From an uncultured Bacteroidia bacterium (GTDB taxonomy: Bacteria > Bacteroidota > Bacteroidia > Bacteroidales > F082): a DNA stretch of 64,000 bases. Shown here piece by piece: positions 9,010-18,397 of this stretch. The notes under the pieces were generated by a model. That model was not told the origin of the DNA and ran no database searches. It was given only the letters and a program-made list of their open reading frames with translations. Positions within the stretch are counted from its first letter, which is position 1. Each line of letters opens with the position of its first letter. The stretch covers positions 1-64,000 of the forward strand of contig CADADR010000004.1 of NCBI GenBank assembly GCA_902786745.1, written 5' to 3'. The translations under genes and the position numbers were made by a program.

Positions 9010-11913
9010 TCAATACACCAAGAACTTCACAGCGGAGCTGCTGGCACCCTGGTTGAGGCGCAGGATGTAGGAGCCCGTGCTCAAGTTTTCGGTATTGATA
9101 GTCACCTGATGTGAGCCTTCGCCGAACTGGCCGACGTTCTTGCTCATCACCATGCGACCAGTCATGTCAAACACTTGATAGCTCACATTGGCGTTGCTTT
9201 CAAGGTTGAAGCTGACGGTAGCCTGGTCAGACACCGGGTTAGGATACATGCTGATGGTGACATTCTCAACAGCAGGAGTCTCGGGGACGCTGGTGAACTC
9301 CTTCTTGTAGTTCTCGCAGCGGAAGACACCTCTGCCGTAGGTGGCGGCATAGATGACACCCGTGTTGTAGACACCAGGATATTCGGTCACGAAGATACCC
9401 TCGTCGGTCACGTTGACCACTTGCTCGTTTTCTTTATAGAGCAGCTGTTGCTTCAGTTCCATGACGGGAACTTCGCCCATCATTTGGTTATCGGCAGCCC
9501 AAGTGGGGTTGGCGATCGTCTTGGTTCTGTAGATACCACGCTCGGTGCCGAGGATGACATCACCCGTAGCCATTTCGATCACTGAAGAGTAGACCGGCAT
9601 CTTAGGCAGGTTGGCCTGCTTCGAGGTGAAGGTAGGATTGGCAGACAGGGCGTTGTTGGAATACAGCACATAGTTGTCATTGCCATAGTTACCCAAGGTC
9701 ACCACCACGTTGTTAGCGTTGCGCGGGTCGACGGACACAGAAGTGATGCACTGTCCCTCAGTGGGAAGGTTCATCAGATCGATGGAGACGAAGTGTTGGT
9801 AATAAGTGTTACTCACAGCACCGCTGCTATTGTATGTATACCAAACCGAGTCGATAGTGGCCGAGGTCTCATTCATGAAGCGGTAGAGATTGCCTTCGAT
9901 GGTACCCACGAAGAGGTTTTCACCTTCGGCATCCATAGCCATGCAAAGAGGAGTGCCGGTAAACTCACCCATGAAGCCAAGGGTATCGGTATTGCTTTGA
10001 ACGAGTTCATACCAAACAGTTTCATGAGCGAAATCCAGAGCCATACGAGTGGTATAGATAGCATTGGCGCAACCCACATACAGACGGGAGCTGATCGGGT
10101 CTTGCACTTGGATGGAGTCACCTGCAGCTAAGGTGTGATCCAAAGTGTGATTGAAGGGGAATCCATTATTGCTCATGCATTGAATTTCGTTATCAGCGGG
10201 GATGTTCTCACCTGTCTCATTCTTGAACCACACAGTGGCAGGGTTGTTGTAATCCTCAAAATCTTCATGGATCATGATGGGCAAACGATAAGGTTGGGTG
10301 AGCGTGATGCTAGCATGTGAGGTAAAGTTGACTGACACCCAGTCTTCACCAGCGGTTTGAGTACGCTCGAGGCCACCACCTTTATAAGTGACAAAGAAGG
10401 TGTTGGGGTTCACGTTAGAGATGGCACACGGACCAGCATTGGAAGATTCGCTGTACAGACCGTCGTTCATGCCCGTAGGATTGATCCAAATGCCACTGCC
10501 AAGGGTGTTGGCATTCTCGTCGCCTTCAATATACACAGTACCGTGATCGAGACCAGCGGCCAACACGCGGGTGTCCTTACCAGACATAGCGACATTGAAC
10601 ATGCGGGTCGTGATATAGTTACGGTTGCAGTTGCTAAACGTGAATCTGCCTTCGCCTTTGTAGATACCACCATCGGTACCAATATAGCATTGATTGCTGT
10701 TCTTGGGATTGAAGGCCATGCAGTGGATACCCACATGGATATAATCAGGCATATAGAAGTAGGAATCCGTGGTCACCTGATTGGCGAGGTAGAAGCCTTC
10801 GCCGCTTTCAGGCTTTTCAATCACCCAAAGATAGGCACCAAGCACATAGAGCATACCTTCGTTATCGGGATCAACGACAAGGCCATGATTGTAGAGACCG
10901 GAAGCGCCATAGATGTCGTGACCTTGGTTGGCTGACACATTGGGCAATGCCACAGCCCAATTTTGACCCTTGTTTTCAGAAACGTAGACACCACTGTGCT
11001 TGCCATCGTTACCGATGCATGCAGCGTAGATGACATTGGGGTTGGCAGGAGCAATGGCGATGTCAAGCATGCCGGCTGCCTTGGGAAGAAGGGTGTCGCC
11101 CTGCATGGTGGAACCCGTACCGCTATGGCTGACCAGGTTCTGGACATTGCTGCCAATGTAAACAGCACCGTCGATAGCGGCAACGATAGTATTGTCGGAA
11201 GCCACTTTCACTGCAACGGCGTTGCCTTCGATGGCGACAGCCCAGGTCTGACCTTTATCGTTGGAATACTTAAGGCCTTCGGTAGTAGCGGCAATGACGG
11301 TATTGCCAGCAACGGCAACATCGTTGATATAGTACCACTCGTCAGCGCTAGGGGACTTGACCAGTTCGAACACGTCGTTGGTCAGGGTGTAGAGACCCGT
11401 GCCAACGAAGCTGTTGTCGTAACCTTGTTGGTCAAGGCCGTTATGAGCTGCAGCAGTGCCATTATCACCAGTGCCAACATAGATAACACCGTCAGCATCC
11501 TGAGCCATGCAGCTGACCATCAGGTCAAGGCCACCAACTTGATGCCAAGTGATACCGTTGTTGTAGGTCTTGTAAACACCGCCGCCTTTGGAGCCGATGT
11601 AGACCACATTGGATTTGTTGTCATAAACGATAGCCGTTGTTTGACCGCCCATGTTGTCGGGACCCATAGTGAGCCAATAAAGCGGGTCGTCAGCAGCATT
11701 TCTCGTAACAGGGGCTTGCATGGCCTTGAGCATATCAGCGGGGTCAATCAGACCAGTCAGCTGGTTTGCACGAAGGCTTCCCATGAAGCTCTCTGCATTC
11801 ATTGTAGGTTGAGTGCGCGGAACATAGTGTCCACCTTGGTCAGCGATGGCCACCGCTTGACCTAAGATCATGATTACCAGAAGTAAACTGAAAGGTAAAA
11901 ATCTCTTTTTCAT
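9010..11913 (-). CDS. Secreted Asp-box beta-propeller protein with T9SS C-terminal sorting domain
   Basis: A 967-residue protein. MKKRFLPFSLLLVIMILGQA is a signal peptide. The body carries sialidase/sortilin-type Asp-box repeats (NNGITWHQ, NDKGQTWAV, ENKGQNWAV, TAGEDWVS) between strands such as VVYIGSKGGGVYKT and GVIYVGTGDNG, so it should fold as one or two beta-propellers. The final ~85 residues (ISMYPNPVSDQATVSF ... GRMVMSKNV ... LSTGSYILRL ... VKFLVY) form a type A T9SS sorting domain, so export across the outer membrane and surface attachment or release are expected. No catalytic triad typical of sialidases is obvious, so glycan or protein binding is as likely as hydrolysis. It is a single-gene transcript, with a -7 box at 11983-11990 and a terminator at 8955-8990. 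Confidence 0.88.
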   Translation of the reverse strand: MKKRFLPFSLLLVIMILGQAVAIADQGGHYVPRTQPTMNAESFMGSLRANQLTGLIDPADMLKAMQAPVTRNAADDPLYWLTMGPDNMGGQTTAIVYDNKSNVVYIGSKGGGVYKTYNNGITWHQVGGLDLMVSCMAQDADGVIYVGTGDNGTAAAHNGLDQQGYDNSFVGTGLYTLTNDVFELVKSPSADEWYYINDVAVAGNTVIAATTEGLKYSNDKGQTWAVAIEGNAVAVKVASDNTIVAAIDGAVYIGSNVQNLVSHSGTGSTMQGDTLLPKAAGMLDIAIAPANPNVIYAACIGNDGKHSGVYVSENKGQNWAVALPNVSANQGHDIYGASGLYNHGLVVDPDNEGMLYVLGAYLWVIEKPESGEGFYLANQVTTDSYFYMPDYIHVGIHCMAFNPKNSNQCYIGTDGGIYKGEGRFTFSNCNRNYITTRMFNVAMSGKDTRVLAAGLDHGTVYIEGDENANTLGSGIWINPTGMNDGLYSESSNAGPCAISNVNPNTFFVTYKGGGLERTQTAGEDWVSVNFTSHASITLTQPYRLPIMIHEDFEDYNNPATVWFKNETGENIPADNEIQCMSNNGFPFNHTLDHTLAAGDSIQVQDPISSRLYVGCANAIYTTRMALDFAHETVWYELVQSNTDTLGFMGEFTGTPLCMAMDAEGENLFVGTIEGNLYRFMNETSATIDSVWYTYNSSGAVSNTYYQHFVSIDLMNLPTEGQCITSVSVDPRNANNVVVTLGNYGNDNYVLYSNNALSANPTFTSKQANLPKMPVYSSVIEMATGDVILGTERGIYRTKTIANPTWAADNQMMGEVPVMELKQQLLYKENEQVVNVTDEGIFVTEYPGVYNTGVIYAATYGRGVFRCENYKKEFTSVPETPAVENVTISMYPNPVSDQATVSFNLESNANVSYQVFDMTGRMVMSKNVGQFGEGSHQVTINTENLSTGSYILRLNQGASSSAVKFLVY

Positions 11914-11982
11914 ATCACGAAATTTTAATTAATTCTCGGTTTTATACGTGTTTCGACACTTTTTCACTATAAATATGGTCTG

Positions 11983-11990
11983 CAAATATA
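11983..11990 (-). promoter_or_regulatory. Bacteroidota -7 box for the secreted propeller gene
   Basis: The minus-strand TATATTTG matches TAnnTTTG, 70 bases before the start at 11913. No clear -33 TTTG is seen at 19-21 bases. Confidence 0.5.
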
Positions 11991-12075
11991 GGACATTCTC
12001 TCAAAGAAAATACATTTTAGCGAAAAAAAATTGCATTTTTTTCTCAACAAAACCGCTTTTTCCCTCATAATGAGG

Positions 12076-12840
12076 TCAAAACGGCAACATAGATGCTTCG
12101 GGGAGATAGCCTACACTTCCATTGGCAATTCGGATCTTATTCCATCCGTCGGCCGATTCAAGAATCGAGACTTTAGTGCCTTCGTGAAGCACAAAAAGGT
12201 CGACACTCGCGTTGCTAGGCGAGCTTTTCACATTGACCGTAGGCGTCATGATAATGGCCTGATCCTCCGTCATGGCAGCCTGCCTCAGTTGGAGGGCAAA
12301 GACCACCGACAATCCAAATAAAATCAAGAAAAGCAGCCCGGTGAAAAAGCCCAATTTGCGCAAACCGATGCGGCGAGCCCGCAAAAAGAGCAACAAGGCC
12401 GCCAAGAAAAGCGCGAAGGCAATGATGGAACACCAAGCCCATTGGTTGCCCGAAAGCCAGGTACGCATATTGTGCCAACCTTTTACTATGAACGACTCTG
12501 GAACCGGCTCAATTTTGTCGACGATAGCCCTGTTGGCTATGGCAAGATTGGTTTGCAACTCTTCGTTTGACGGGTCGATTTTCAAGGCCTTTTCATAGTA
12601 ATAGATGGCCATAGGAAAATCCTGTTTTTTATAATAGGCATTACCCATATTATAATAGAGCGGCACCGATTCCATGCCCAGATCCACGACCTTTTCATAG
12701 AGTATCACTGCCGTGTCGTAACGCCCTGCATTGTAGGCGGCATTGGCCTGTTCAAACCAGGTCTCTCCGTTTTCCTGAGCCCTAACCAAGCCCAGACCCG
12801 AGACGATTAATAGACATATTAATAAGGTGTATTTTTTCAT
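12076..12840 (-). CDS. batE: BatE: TPR and SH3-like membrane protein
   Basis: A 254-residue protein, last gene of the moxR-bat operon. It has a signal peptide (MKKYTLLICLLIVSGLGLVRA), two to three TPR units at residues ~25-105 (YYNMGNAYYKKQDFPMAIYYYEKAL), two membrane segments at ~135-155 and ~165-185, and a C-terminal SH3-like domain (TPTVNVKSSPSNASVDLFVLHEGTKV...GYLPEASM). This TPR-TM-SH3 order is that of BatE. Bat proteins form an envelope complex associated with stress or oxygen tolerance and virulence in Bacteroides and Leptospira, but their biochemical job is not settled. It starts 19 bases after the batD stop. Confidence 0.88.
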   Translation of the reverse strand: MKKYTLLICLLIVSGLGLVRAQENGETWFEQANAAYNAGRYDTAVILYEKVVDLGMESVPLYYNMGNAYYKKQDFPMAIYYYEKALKIDPSNEELQTNLAIANRAIVDKIEPVPESFIVKGWHNMRTWLSGNQWAWCSIIAFALFLAALLLFLRARRIGLRKLGFFTGLLFLILFGLSVVFALQLRQAAMTEDQAIIMTPTVNVKSSPSNASVDLFVLHEGTKVSILESADGWNKIRIANGSVGYLPEASMLPF

Positions 12841-12859
12841 GGTTGTTTCCTTTCTTTGT

Positions 12860-14719
12860 TTACAAGACTTTCTCAGCTTTAGAAATCACTTCGATACCAC
12901 GTTGATAGAGGTCGTCCATCTTCTCCTCGGCGCTGCCGGGAGCGAAACGGGCAAACTCACAACTGTTGAGCGTGTCGACAAACTGCTGCGTCAATTCATC
13001 GGGCACCGACTTTTCTTTCATCGTCTCGCTCACCGTGTCCATCGACAGTTTGGAGCGTTCGATACCCAACTTGTCGGCGATGTATCCCCACAAGGCTTGC
13101 GACATCTCCACATAGAACTTGTCCTGGTCTTTTTCTTTCAGGAATTGCGCGGCGCGCTTGAGTCGGCCACGGGCCACCTTGTCAGCCTTACGGTTGCGTG
13201 TGGCGGCGGTGTCCTTTTCCATCTTTTCACGGTTCTTCAAAAGGATAAGCAGAAGGATGAAAGCCAGCAGCAATGCCAACAGGGCCACATAATAGGCCGA
13301 CGAGCCGAAGAAGGCCGAACGCTGTGGACGCAGACGCGGATCGCCCGTCATGATATGACGGATATCGTTGCCTAAATACTTAATGTCTTCCTGGTTGGAG
13401 GCATAGATCCCGCCGCCCTCGTCGTCCCTGCCTTTCTCCACTTGTATCTCATAGGGTTTCGACGAAAGCGCTTGATAAGCCCCATTGGAAGGGTTGAAGA
13501 ACGAGAACTCCACTGCAGGGACAGTGAAACTGCCGGCACGACGCGGAATGACCAGATACTCGGCTTTTTTCATTCCCGAGAGGCCATTGGCCGTGACATC
13601 GGTCGAGGTGGTGATCTTAGGATCGTAGACTTCAAAGTCGGGCGGGAAGACGGGTTCTGGCATCTGCAACAGCTCGATATTGCCTGTGCCACTGACCGTA
13701 TAGGTCAAGGTGAAGGCTTCGTTGGTCTTCAACTCCGTCATGTCGATATCCGACTTGAAGTTGTAGTTGCCCACGGCACCCGCAAACGAGGCAGGCTTGT
13801 TGGCTTCGGGCAAGGATTTCACCTCAAGCACGAAAGAATTCGAAGTCAACTCCTTCTTCACATTAGTGATGTTACGGTTGAAGAACGGGTCGTTGAAGAA
13901 CTCTTCAAACGGGTCCATGCTTCGCTGACGGTTGTTCTCTCTCCTGATCTGTGCGATGCATTCTATCACCATCGGGTCAAGGGTGAGTTTGCCCGCACGT
14001 TGAGGGGCCACCACCACCTTCTGAATCTCGGCAGAGGTGTATTCGATTCCGTTGATGTATTCGCTTGACTGGCGCAAGGTGCCGCCTGTGTTGTCGGAGA
14101 TATCTTTGGTCCAGAAACCAGCATATGAAGGCGCCTTCACCACCGACAAGGAGCTGACTGGCACCTTGGTATAGAGCTTATAGGTCAACACGACTTGTTC
14201 GCCCACATAAGCGGATTTCTTTGAAGGGACCACACGCAAAAAAAGGTCCTTGCCGCTGACTTGAGGGTCGTTGGTGTTTTGTTGTGCTTGACTCTGGCCT
14301 GATGATGCCCCGCCGCCTGAAGGAGCCGCATGGCTACCATCGTCGGGCACCACCTTGATATCGAAAGGTTCGCTGGTAATCTTCGTCCCCTTGACATTCA
14401 ACGATGCTGAACCCACACGGAACGTGCCTTCCTTATAGGCCTGCAAGGCAAAGGTGTAGGAATTGGTCGTGGTTCGCGTCACAGAGCCGTTGACCATCTG
14501 AATGCTCGAGCTGGTCGAAGTAAACGGGCCGCCCACCACGGTGAATCCCTCAAACGAAGGCGCCGTAAAGTTACGTCCGTCGGCATTGGCCGAGAACACC
14601 ACCTGGAAACGCTCCCCCACCATCACTTGCTTCTTGGCGGAGACGGTCAAGGTCGGGTCGTCTTGTGCCCATAGCCACAGCGGGCTTAACATCAAAAACA
14701 AAATCACTAATCTTTTCAT
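12860..14719 (-). CDS. batD: BatD: oxygen-tolerance family membrane protein
   Basis: A 619-residue protein with signal peptide MKRLVILFLMLSPLWLWAQ. I chose the ATG at 14719, one base after the batC stop, because the 14737 alternative hides the signal. Several beta-sandwich modules follow (VSAKKQVMVGERFQVVFSANA, VVPSKKSAYVGEQVVLTYKLYT, LKTNEAFTLTYTVSGTGNIELL), with EYLVIPRRAGSFTVPAVEF, which is strongly typical of the BatD family. A membrane helix lies near residues 475-500, and a cytoplasmic helical tail follows (AAQFLKEKDQDKFYVEMSQALWGYIADKLGI). BatD is thought to be the periplasmic-facing part of the Bat complex. It sits between batC and batE in the operon. Confidence 0.9.
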   Translation of the reverse strand: MKRLVILFLMLSPLWLWAQDDPTLTVSAKKQVMVGERFQVVFSANADGRNFTAPSFEGFTVVGGPFTSTSSSIQMVNGSVTRTTTNSYTFALQAYKEGTFRVGSASLNVKGTKITSEPFDIKVVPDDGSHAAPSGGGASSGQSQAQQNTNDPQVSGKDLFLRVVPSKKSAYVGEQVVLTYKLYTKVPVSSLSVVKAPSYAGFWTKDISDNTGGTLRQSSEYINGIEYTSAEIQKVVVAPQRAGKLTLDPMVIECIAQIRRENNRQRSMDPFEEFFNDPFFNRNITNVKKELTSNSFVLEVKSLPEANKPASFAGAVGNYNFKSDIDMTELKTNEAFTLTYTVSGTGNIELLQMPEPVFPPDFEVYDPKITTSTDVTANGLSGMKKAEYLVIPRRAGSFTVPAVEFSFFNPSNGAYQALSSKPYEIQVEKGRDDEGGGIYASNQEDIKYLGNDIRHIMTGDPRLRPQRSAFFGSSAYYVALLALLLAFILLLILLKNREKMEKDTAATRNRKADKVARGRLKRAAQFLKEKDQDKFYVEMSQALWGYIADKLGIERSKLSMDTVSETMKEKSVPDELTQQFVDTLNSCEFARFAPGSAEEKMDDLYQRGIEVISKAEKVL

Positions 14720-14720
14720 A

Positions 14721-16346
14721 TTACCAGTCTTTATCACTCTTCTTTTTAGGTTGTTGTCTTACTTTCTGTTCGTTGACCTTTTCCATGGTCTTTTTCTCTT
14801 GGTTCTCAAGGGCGTCGAGCATGCGTTGGGCATCTTCCTTCGACATCTGTTGGTTCTGCTGCTGTTGGTTTTGCTGCTGCTGTTGCTGGTCTTGGTTCTG
14901 CTGCTGGTCTTGCTGTTGCTCTTGCTCCTGCTGATCCTGTTGTTGGTCTTGCTGCTGCTGTTGCTGCTGGTTGTCGCCTTCGCTCTTCTCGAACACGGCA
15001 GAGACCTCCACGTCGAAGTCGGGCATGGTGAAGTAGTTGCCCAGTGGCTGCACCTTCACTGCGGTGTCGCCCACCTGATGGATGACATATTCCTTGAACT
15101 GATAGCCAGGCTCGGGAGCATTATCCAGCTTCACCGTCTCGCGGCGCGTCGCTTCCGACTGGTCGAGCAGCACATGACCACCTTTCAGGGTGGTGTCAGC
15201 TTTAACCTTGTAATAATCTGTGGCCTCCACAAAATCGGCTTTCACGATGACGTCGTCGTCAATCATATGGAAGACATTCTCTTCAGAGACAGGGGCCGAC
15301 TCGGTGGCATCCTTTTGGCTGACCACCCGCAAATCGCCCAACTGATAGCCCTTGTCAGGCTTAACGATGATGCCCACATCCTGTCCGGGCTTCACCAGAC
15401 TGTCTGACACTTGAATGGTGCCATTGGCCACACTGTCGATACTTACTCTCAGCGCGTTACGGAAAGTCGCTGTCACCGTCACATCGAAATCGGGCATCTT
15501 GAACGACTTCTCGTTGACCGGAACTGTGTCCTTGGGACTACCCGTCTTATACACAGTGAACTTATCTAACACATAGTCGCCTTCGCCTTGTCCTTCCAAC
15601 GTCACCTGCTGTCCTTCAACGGCTTTCTGGCGGTCGGCTTGCACCTTTCCGTGCTGTATGTTCTTGTCGATATCAATCCGATGCGCCTTCTTGAACTCGG
15701 CCGTCACTAGCACATTGAACTTGGGCATGATGAAACTGCTGCCGTTCACCTCCACCGTGACCTGCTGATTGTCGGCACGCACCACCTTGTATTGCGACAA
15801 GGCATAATCCTCATCAGGTTGGGCGGTCAACGTGACGCGCTGTCCGTTGAAGGCTTCCTTCTCCTTGGCCTCTACCCTACCATTGTCGGGCTGTACCACC
15901 CAAATCTTACTCTTGACCAGATGGGCACGGCAAAACTCAAGGTTGTATAAGGCGTTTTCGTTCTCGGGGTTCAGCTTCAGCGACACCTTATATAAATTAA
16001 AGGCATCGTAGTATTTGTTTTGTGCCAATAGGCAGTTGCCCATATTGTATACGGCATCCGACTTCAGCTTGGCGTCGGGCGACAGTTCCAACACCTTTTG
16101 GAACTCGTTGTAAGCCGTGTCATACGACTGCTTGGCATAATAAACGTCACCCAGGTTGAACTGCGCCTTGGCGTTGTTCGGCCTGATCTCAAGAGCCTTT
16201 TTGTAATGGGCAATGGCCTGCTCATAGTTTGCGCTCTTATAGTTACGGTTACCTCTGCGTATGGCTTTCTCATCGCTCTGCGCCGATACCGACAGCGCCG
16301 ACGACAGAAAAACTATGATGGTCAGATATTGAATGATCTTATTCAT
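14721..16346 (-). CDS. batC: BatC-like TPR protein extended with InlB-type repeats and a Gln-rich tail
   Basis: A 541-residue protein. It has a signal peptide (MNKIIQYLTIIVFLSSALSVSA) and TPR repeats at ~25-145 (NYKSANYEQAIAHYKKALEIRP, YNMGNCLLAQNKYYDAFNLYKVSL), as in BatC. Then come four ~70-residue modules with alternating GQRVTLTAQPDEDYALSQYKV and FxMPxFDVxVTAxF motifs, which look like divergent InlB B-repeats. Residues ~455-505 are almost pure Gln with Asp, Asn and Glu, followed by a charged helix with MSKEDAQRMLDALENQEKK. The ATG at 16346 overlaps the batB stop (ATGAATAA); the longer frame to 16358 starts with TTG and is unlikely. The N- and C-terminal parts and gene order support BatC. 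The inserted repeats make it far longer than the ~200-250 residues usual for BatC. Confidence 0.82.
   Translation of the reverse strand: MNKIIQYLTIIVFLSSALSVSAQSDEKAIRRGNRNYKSANYEQAIAHYKKALEIRPNNAKAQFNLGDVYYAKQSYDTAYNEFQKVLELSPDAKLKSDAVYNMGNCLLAQNKYYDAFNLYKVSLKLNPENENALYNLEFCRAHLVKSKIWVVQPDNGRVEAKEKEAFNGQRVTLTAQPDEDYALSQYKVVRADNQQVTVEVNGSSFIMPKFNVLVTAEFKKAHRIDIDKNIQHGKVQADRQKAVEGQQVTLEGQGEGDYVLDKFTVYKTGSPKDTVPVNEKSFKMPDFDVTVTATFRNALRVSIDSVANGTIQVSDSLVKPGQDVGIIVKPDKGYQLGDLRVVSQKDATESAPVSEENVFHMIDDDVIVKADFVEATDYYKVKADTTLKGGHVLLDQSEATRRETVKLDNAPEPGYQFKEYVIHQVGDTAVKVQPLGNYFTMPDFDVEVSAVFEKSEGDNQQQQQQQDQQQDQQEQEQQQDQQQNQDQQQQQQNQQQQNQQMSKEDAQRMLDALENQEKKTMEKVNEQKVRQQPKKKSDKDW
14841..14970 (-). repeat. 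Coding low-complexity CAG/CAA-type tract (Gln-rich)
   Basis: The plus strand reads as runs of ctgctg and ttgctg. On the minus strand this encodes the Gln-rich tail of the BatC-like protein. Such tracts are prone to length change by slippage. Confidence 0.85.
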
Positions 16347-17391
16347 CTTTCTTCTCAAAAATGTTAAACTTCCGCTCCCAAGCTCTCTTACCTGTCGAAA
16401 ACAGAATCTCTATCAACAGCAACAGGATGGCAGCGCCCACAAACCACTGGAACTGGTCTTCATAGTCGGTGAAGACCTTGGCCTCGATTTCCGTCTTGTC
16501 CATCTTGTTGATGTCGTCGTAAATCTTCTCCAGACCGACATTGGAGTTGCTGGCACGAACATAGATACCGTTGCCAGCCGCAGCGATTTTCTGCAACATC
16601 TGCTCGTCAAGACGTGTGATGATGGTGTTGCCGTTGCGGTCCTTACGATAGCCTATCTGATGTCCATATTGATTATATTCAGGAATCGGGGCGCCGTCGG
16701 CGAGGCCCATACCTATGGTATAGATACGCACGCCTTGCTTGGTGGCTTCCTGTGCCGCTTTTATTGCAGCATCATTCTCGTGGTCCTCACCATCGGAGAT
16801 GATGACGATCGCACGGCTGTGCGTCTCATCGGGGAAGGATTTCAATGCCAGGTTGATGGCTTCGGCGATAGCCGTACCCTGTGACGCCACGAGGCTCGTG
16901 TTGACGGTCGAGAGGAACATCCTCGCCGCCGAATAGTCGGTGGTGATGGGCAGCTGCACAAAGGCCTTGTCGGCAAAGACGATGACGCCGATGCGGTCGC
17001 CTTTCATTTCACTGATAAGCTTGTTGATAGCCTGCTTGGAGCGTTCCAAACGGCTCGGGACGATGTCCTCAGCGTTCATGGAATTAGAGACGTCAACAGC
17101 CAAATAGAGGTCGATACCTTCGCGTTTTACCTCTTCCATCTTACTACCGCTCTGCAAGTTGGCCAAAGCCAAGATGCCACAGGCAATCATCAGAAGGAAA
17201 ACGATGAACTTGAAGTTGGAACGACGGGTAGAATAACTCGGCACCAACTCCTTGCGCATCCCGATATGGGCAAAACGTTCGAAACGGCGTTTCTGGCCCA
17301 AACGGAACAGGATATAGATGATGACCAATACTGGGATGATAATCAACCAGTACAGGTACTCAGGATGTTCAAATCGCAATACGTTTTCCAT
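16339..17391 (-). CDS. batB: BatB: von Willebrand factor A domain membrane protein
   Basis: A 350-residue protein with two N-terminal membrane helices (~12-30 and ~60-78), a VWA domain at ~92-280 and a C-terminal helix (WFVGAAILLLLIEILF). The metal-ion-dependent adhesion site is intact: D100-V-S102-N-S104, then the QLPITTDYSAA region, and ISDGEDHEND. That architecture and the position after batA identify BatB. The VWA domain faces the periplasm by topology and probably binds a partner in the Bat complex through Mg2+. The gene starts 4 bases after the batA stop and its own stop overlaps the batC start. Confidence 0.92.
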   Translation of the reverse strand: MENVLRFEHPEYLYWLIIIPVLVIIYILFRLGQKRRFERFAHIGMRKELVPSYSTRRSNFKFIVFLLMIACGILALANLQSGSKMEEVKREGIDLYLAVDVSNSMNAEDIVPSRLERSKQAINKLISEMKGDRIGVIVFADKAFVQLPITTDYSAARMFLSTVNTSLVASQGTAIAEAINLALKSFPDETHSRAIVIISDGEDHENDAAIKAAQEATKQGVRIYTIGMGLADGAPIPEYNQYGHQIGYRKDRNGNTIITRLDEQMLQKIAAAGNGIYVRASNSNVGLEKIYDDINKMDKTEIEAKVFTDYEDQFQWFVGAAILLLLIEILFSTGKRAWERKFNIFEKKDE

Positions 17392-17395
17392 AGTC

Positions 17396-18397
17396 TTAGT
17401 CCGTTAAAGTCCTGAAAATCGTTTTACGCAAAAGGAATTCGAGCAACAACAGTGCCAAAGCCCAAGCCACCAAAGGATAGAACTCCTCATGGAGACGGCG
17501 GAACTCGGTCACTTCAATCTTGGAGCGTTCCAACTGGTCGATTTCCTGATAAATTTCGTCCAACTTCTGGTTGTTGTTGGCTCGGAAGTACTTGCCACCC
17601 GTTGAGTTGGCAATAAACGTCAACAGCTTTTCATCAATCTCAACCTTGATCTGTTGGATGACTGTGCCACCGAAGGGATTCTGCATGGGATAAGGGGCTG
17701 TGCCGTAGGTACCCACACCGATAGTGTAGACGCGGATGCCATATAATTTGGCCATCTCGGCTGCCGTATACGGGTCGACAGAACCAGCGTTGTTCATACC
17801 ATCGGTAAGCAGGATGACCACCTTGGAGATGGCTTCGCTGTCTTTGAGTCGGTTGATGGCCGTGGCCAAGCCATCGCCGATGGCGGTGCCGTCGTCGATG
17901 AGGCCGTTTTTCATCTCGGCCAACATATTGAGCATCACGCCATGGTCGGTGGTCAGCGGCACCTGGGTAAACGACTCACCCGAGAAGATGACCAGACCCA
18001 TGCGGTCGCCAGGACGATCCTTGACGAAGTCGGAGGCCACACGTTTGGCTGCTGTCAAACGGTCGGGCTTGAGGTCGCGGGCCAACATGGAGCCTGAGAC
18101 GTCCATGGCCATCACGATGTCGATGCCTTCGATGTTGGAGGTCGAATTGGTCGATGAGCTTTGCGGACGCGCCAGGGCCACGATGAGCAGTGCCAAGGCT
18201 GCCATCTTCAAGGCAAAGAGTAGATGACGCAGATAGGCCTTCCACGTCTTGGGCAGCTTGACCATACCTTTCAGGTCGGAGAAGTTCACCGAAGCCTCCT
18301 GTTTCTTATGGCGCAATATGTACCAAACAATCAGAGCAGGCACCAAGAGTAAGAGCCACAGCAGCTTGGGATTCGCAAATTCAATGTTTTCAAACAT
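17396..18397 (-). CDS. batA: BatA: von Willebrand factor A domain membrane protein
   Basis: A 333-residue paralogue of BatB with the same layout: helices at ~11-28 and ~58-76, a VWA domain with MIDAS D99-V-S101-G-S103, FTQVPLTTDHGVM and LLTDGMNNAGSVDP, and a C-terminal helix (FYPLVAWALALLLLEFLL). It overlaps the preceding gene by 8 bases, a sign of translational coupling. BatA and BatB usually act as a pair. No residue expected at the metal site is missing. Confidence 0.92.
   Translation of the reverse strand: MFENIEFANPKLLWLLLLVPALIVWYILRHKKQEASVNFSDLKGMVKLPKTWKAYLRHLLFALKMAALALLIVALARPQSSSTNSTSNIEGIDIVMAMDVSGSMLARDLKPDRLTAAKRVASDFVKDRPGDRMGLVIFSGESFTQVPLTTDHGVMLNMLAEMKNGLIDDGTAIGDGLATAINRLKDSEAISKVVILLTDGMNNAGSVDPYTAAEMAKLYGIRVYTIGVGTYGTAPYPMQNPFGGTVIQQIKVEIDEKLLTFIANSTGGKYFRANNNQKLDEIYQEIDQLERSKIEVTEFRRLHEEFYPLVAWALALLLLEFLLRKTIFRTLTD

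Noticed and set aside
14502..15407. Plus-strand frame rich in Leu and Val opposite the BatC/BatD genes
   Set aside because: The leucine-rich look is the complement of the Gln-rich tract, not a membrane protein.
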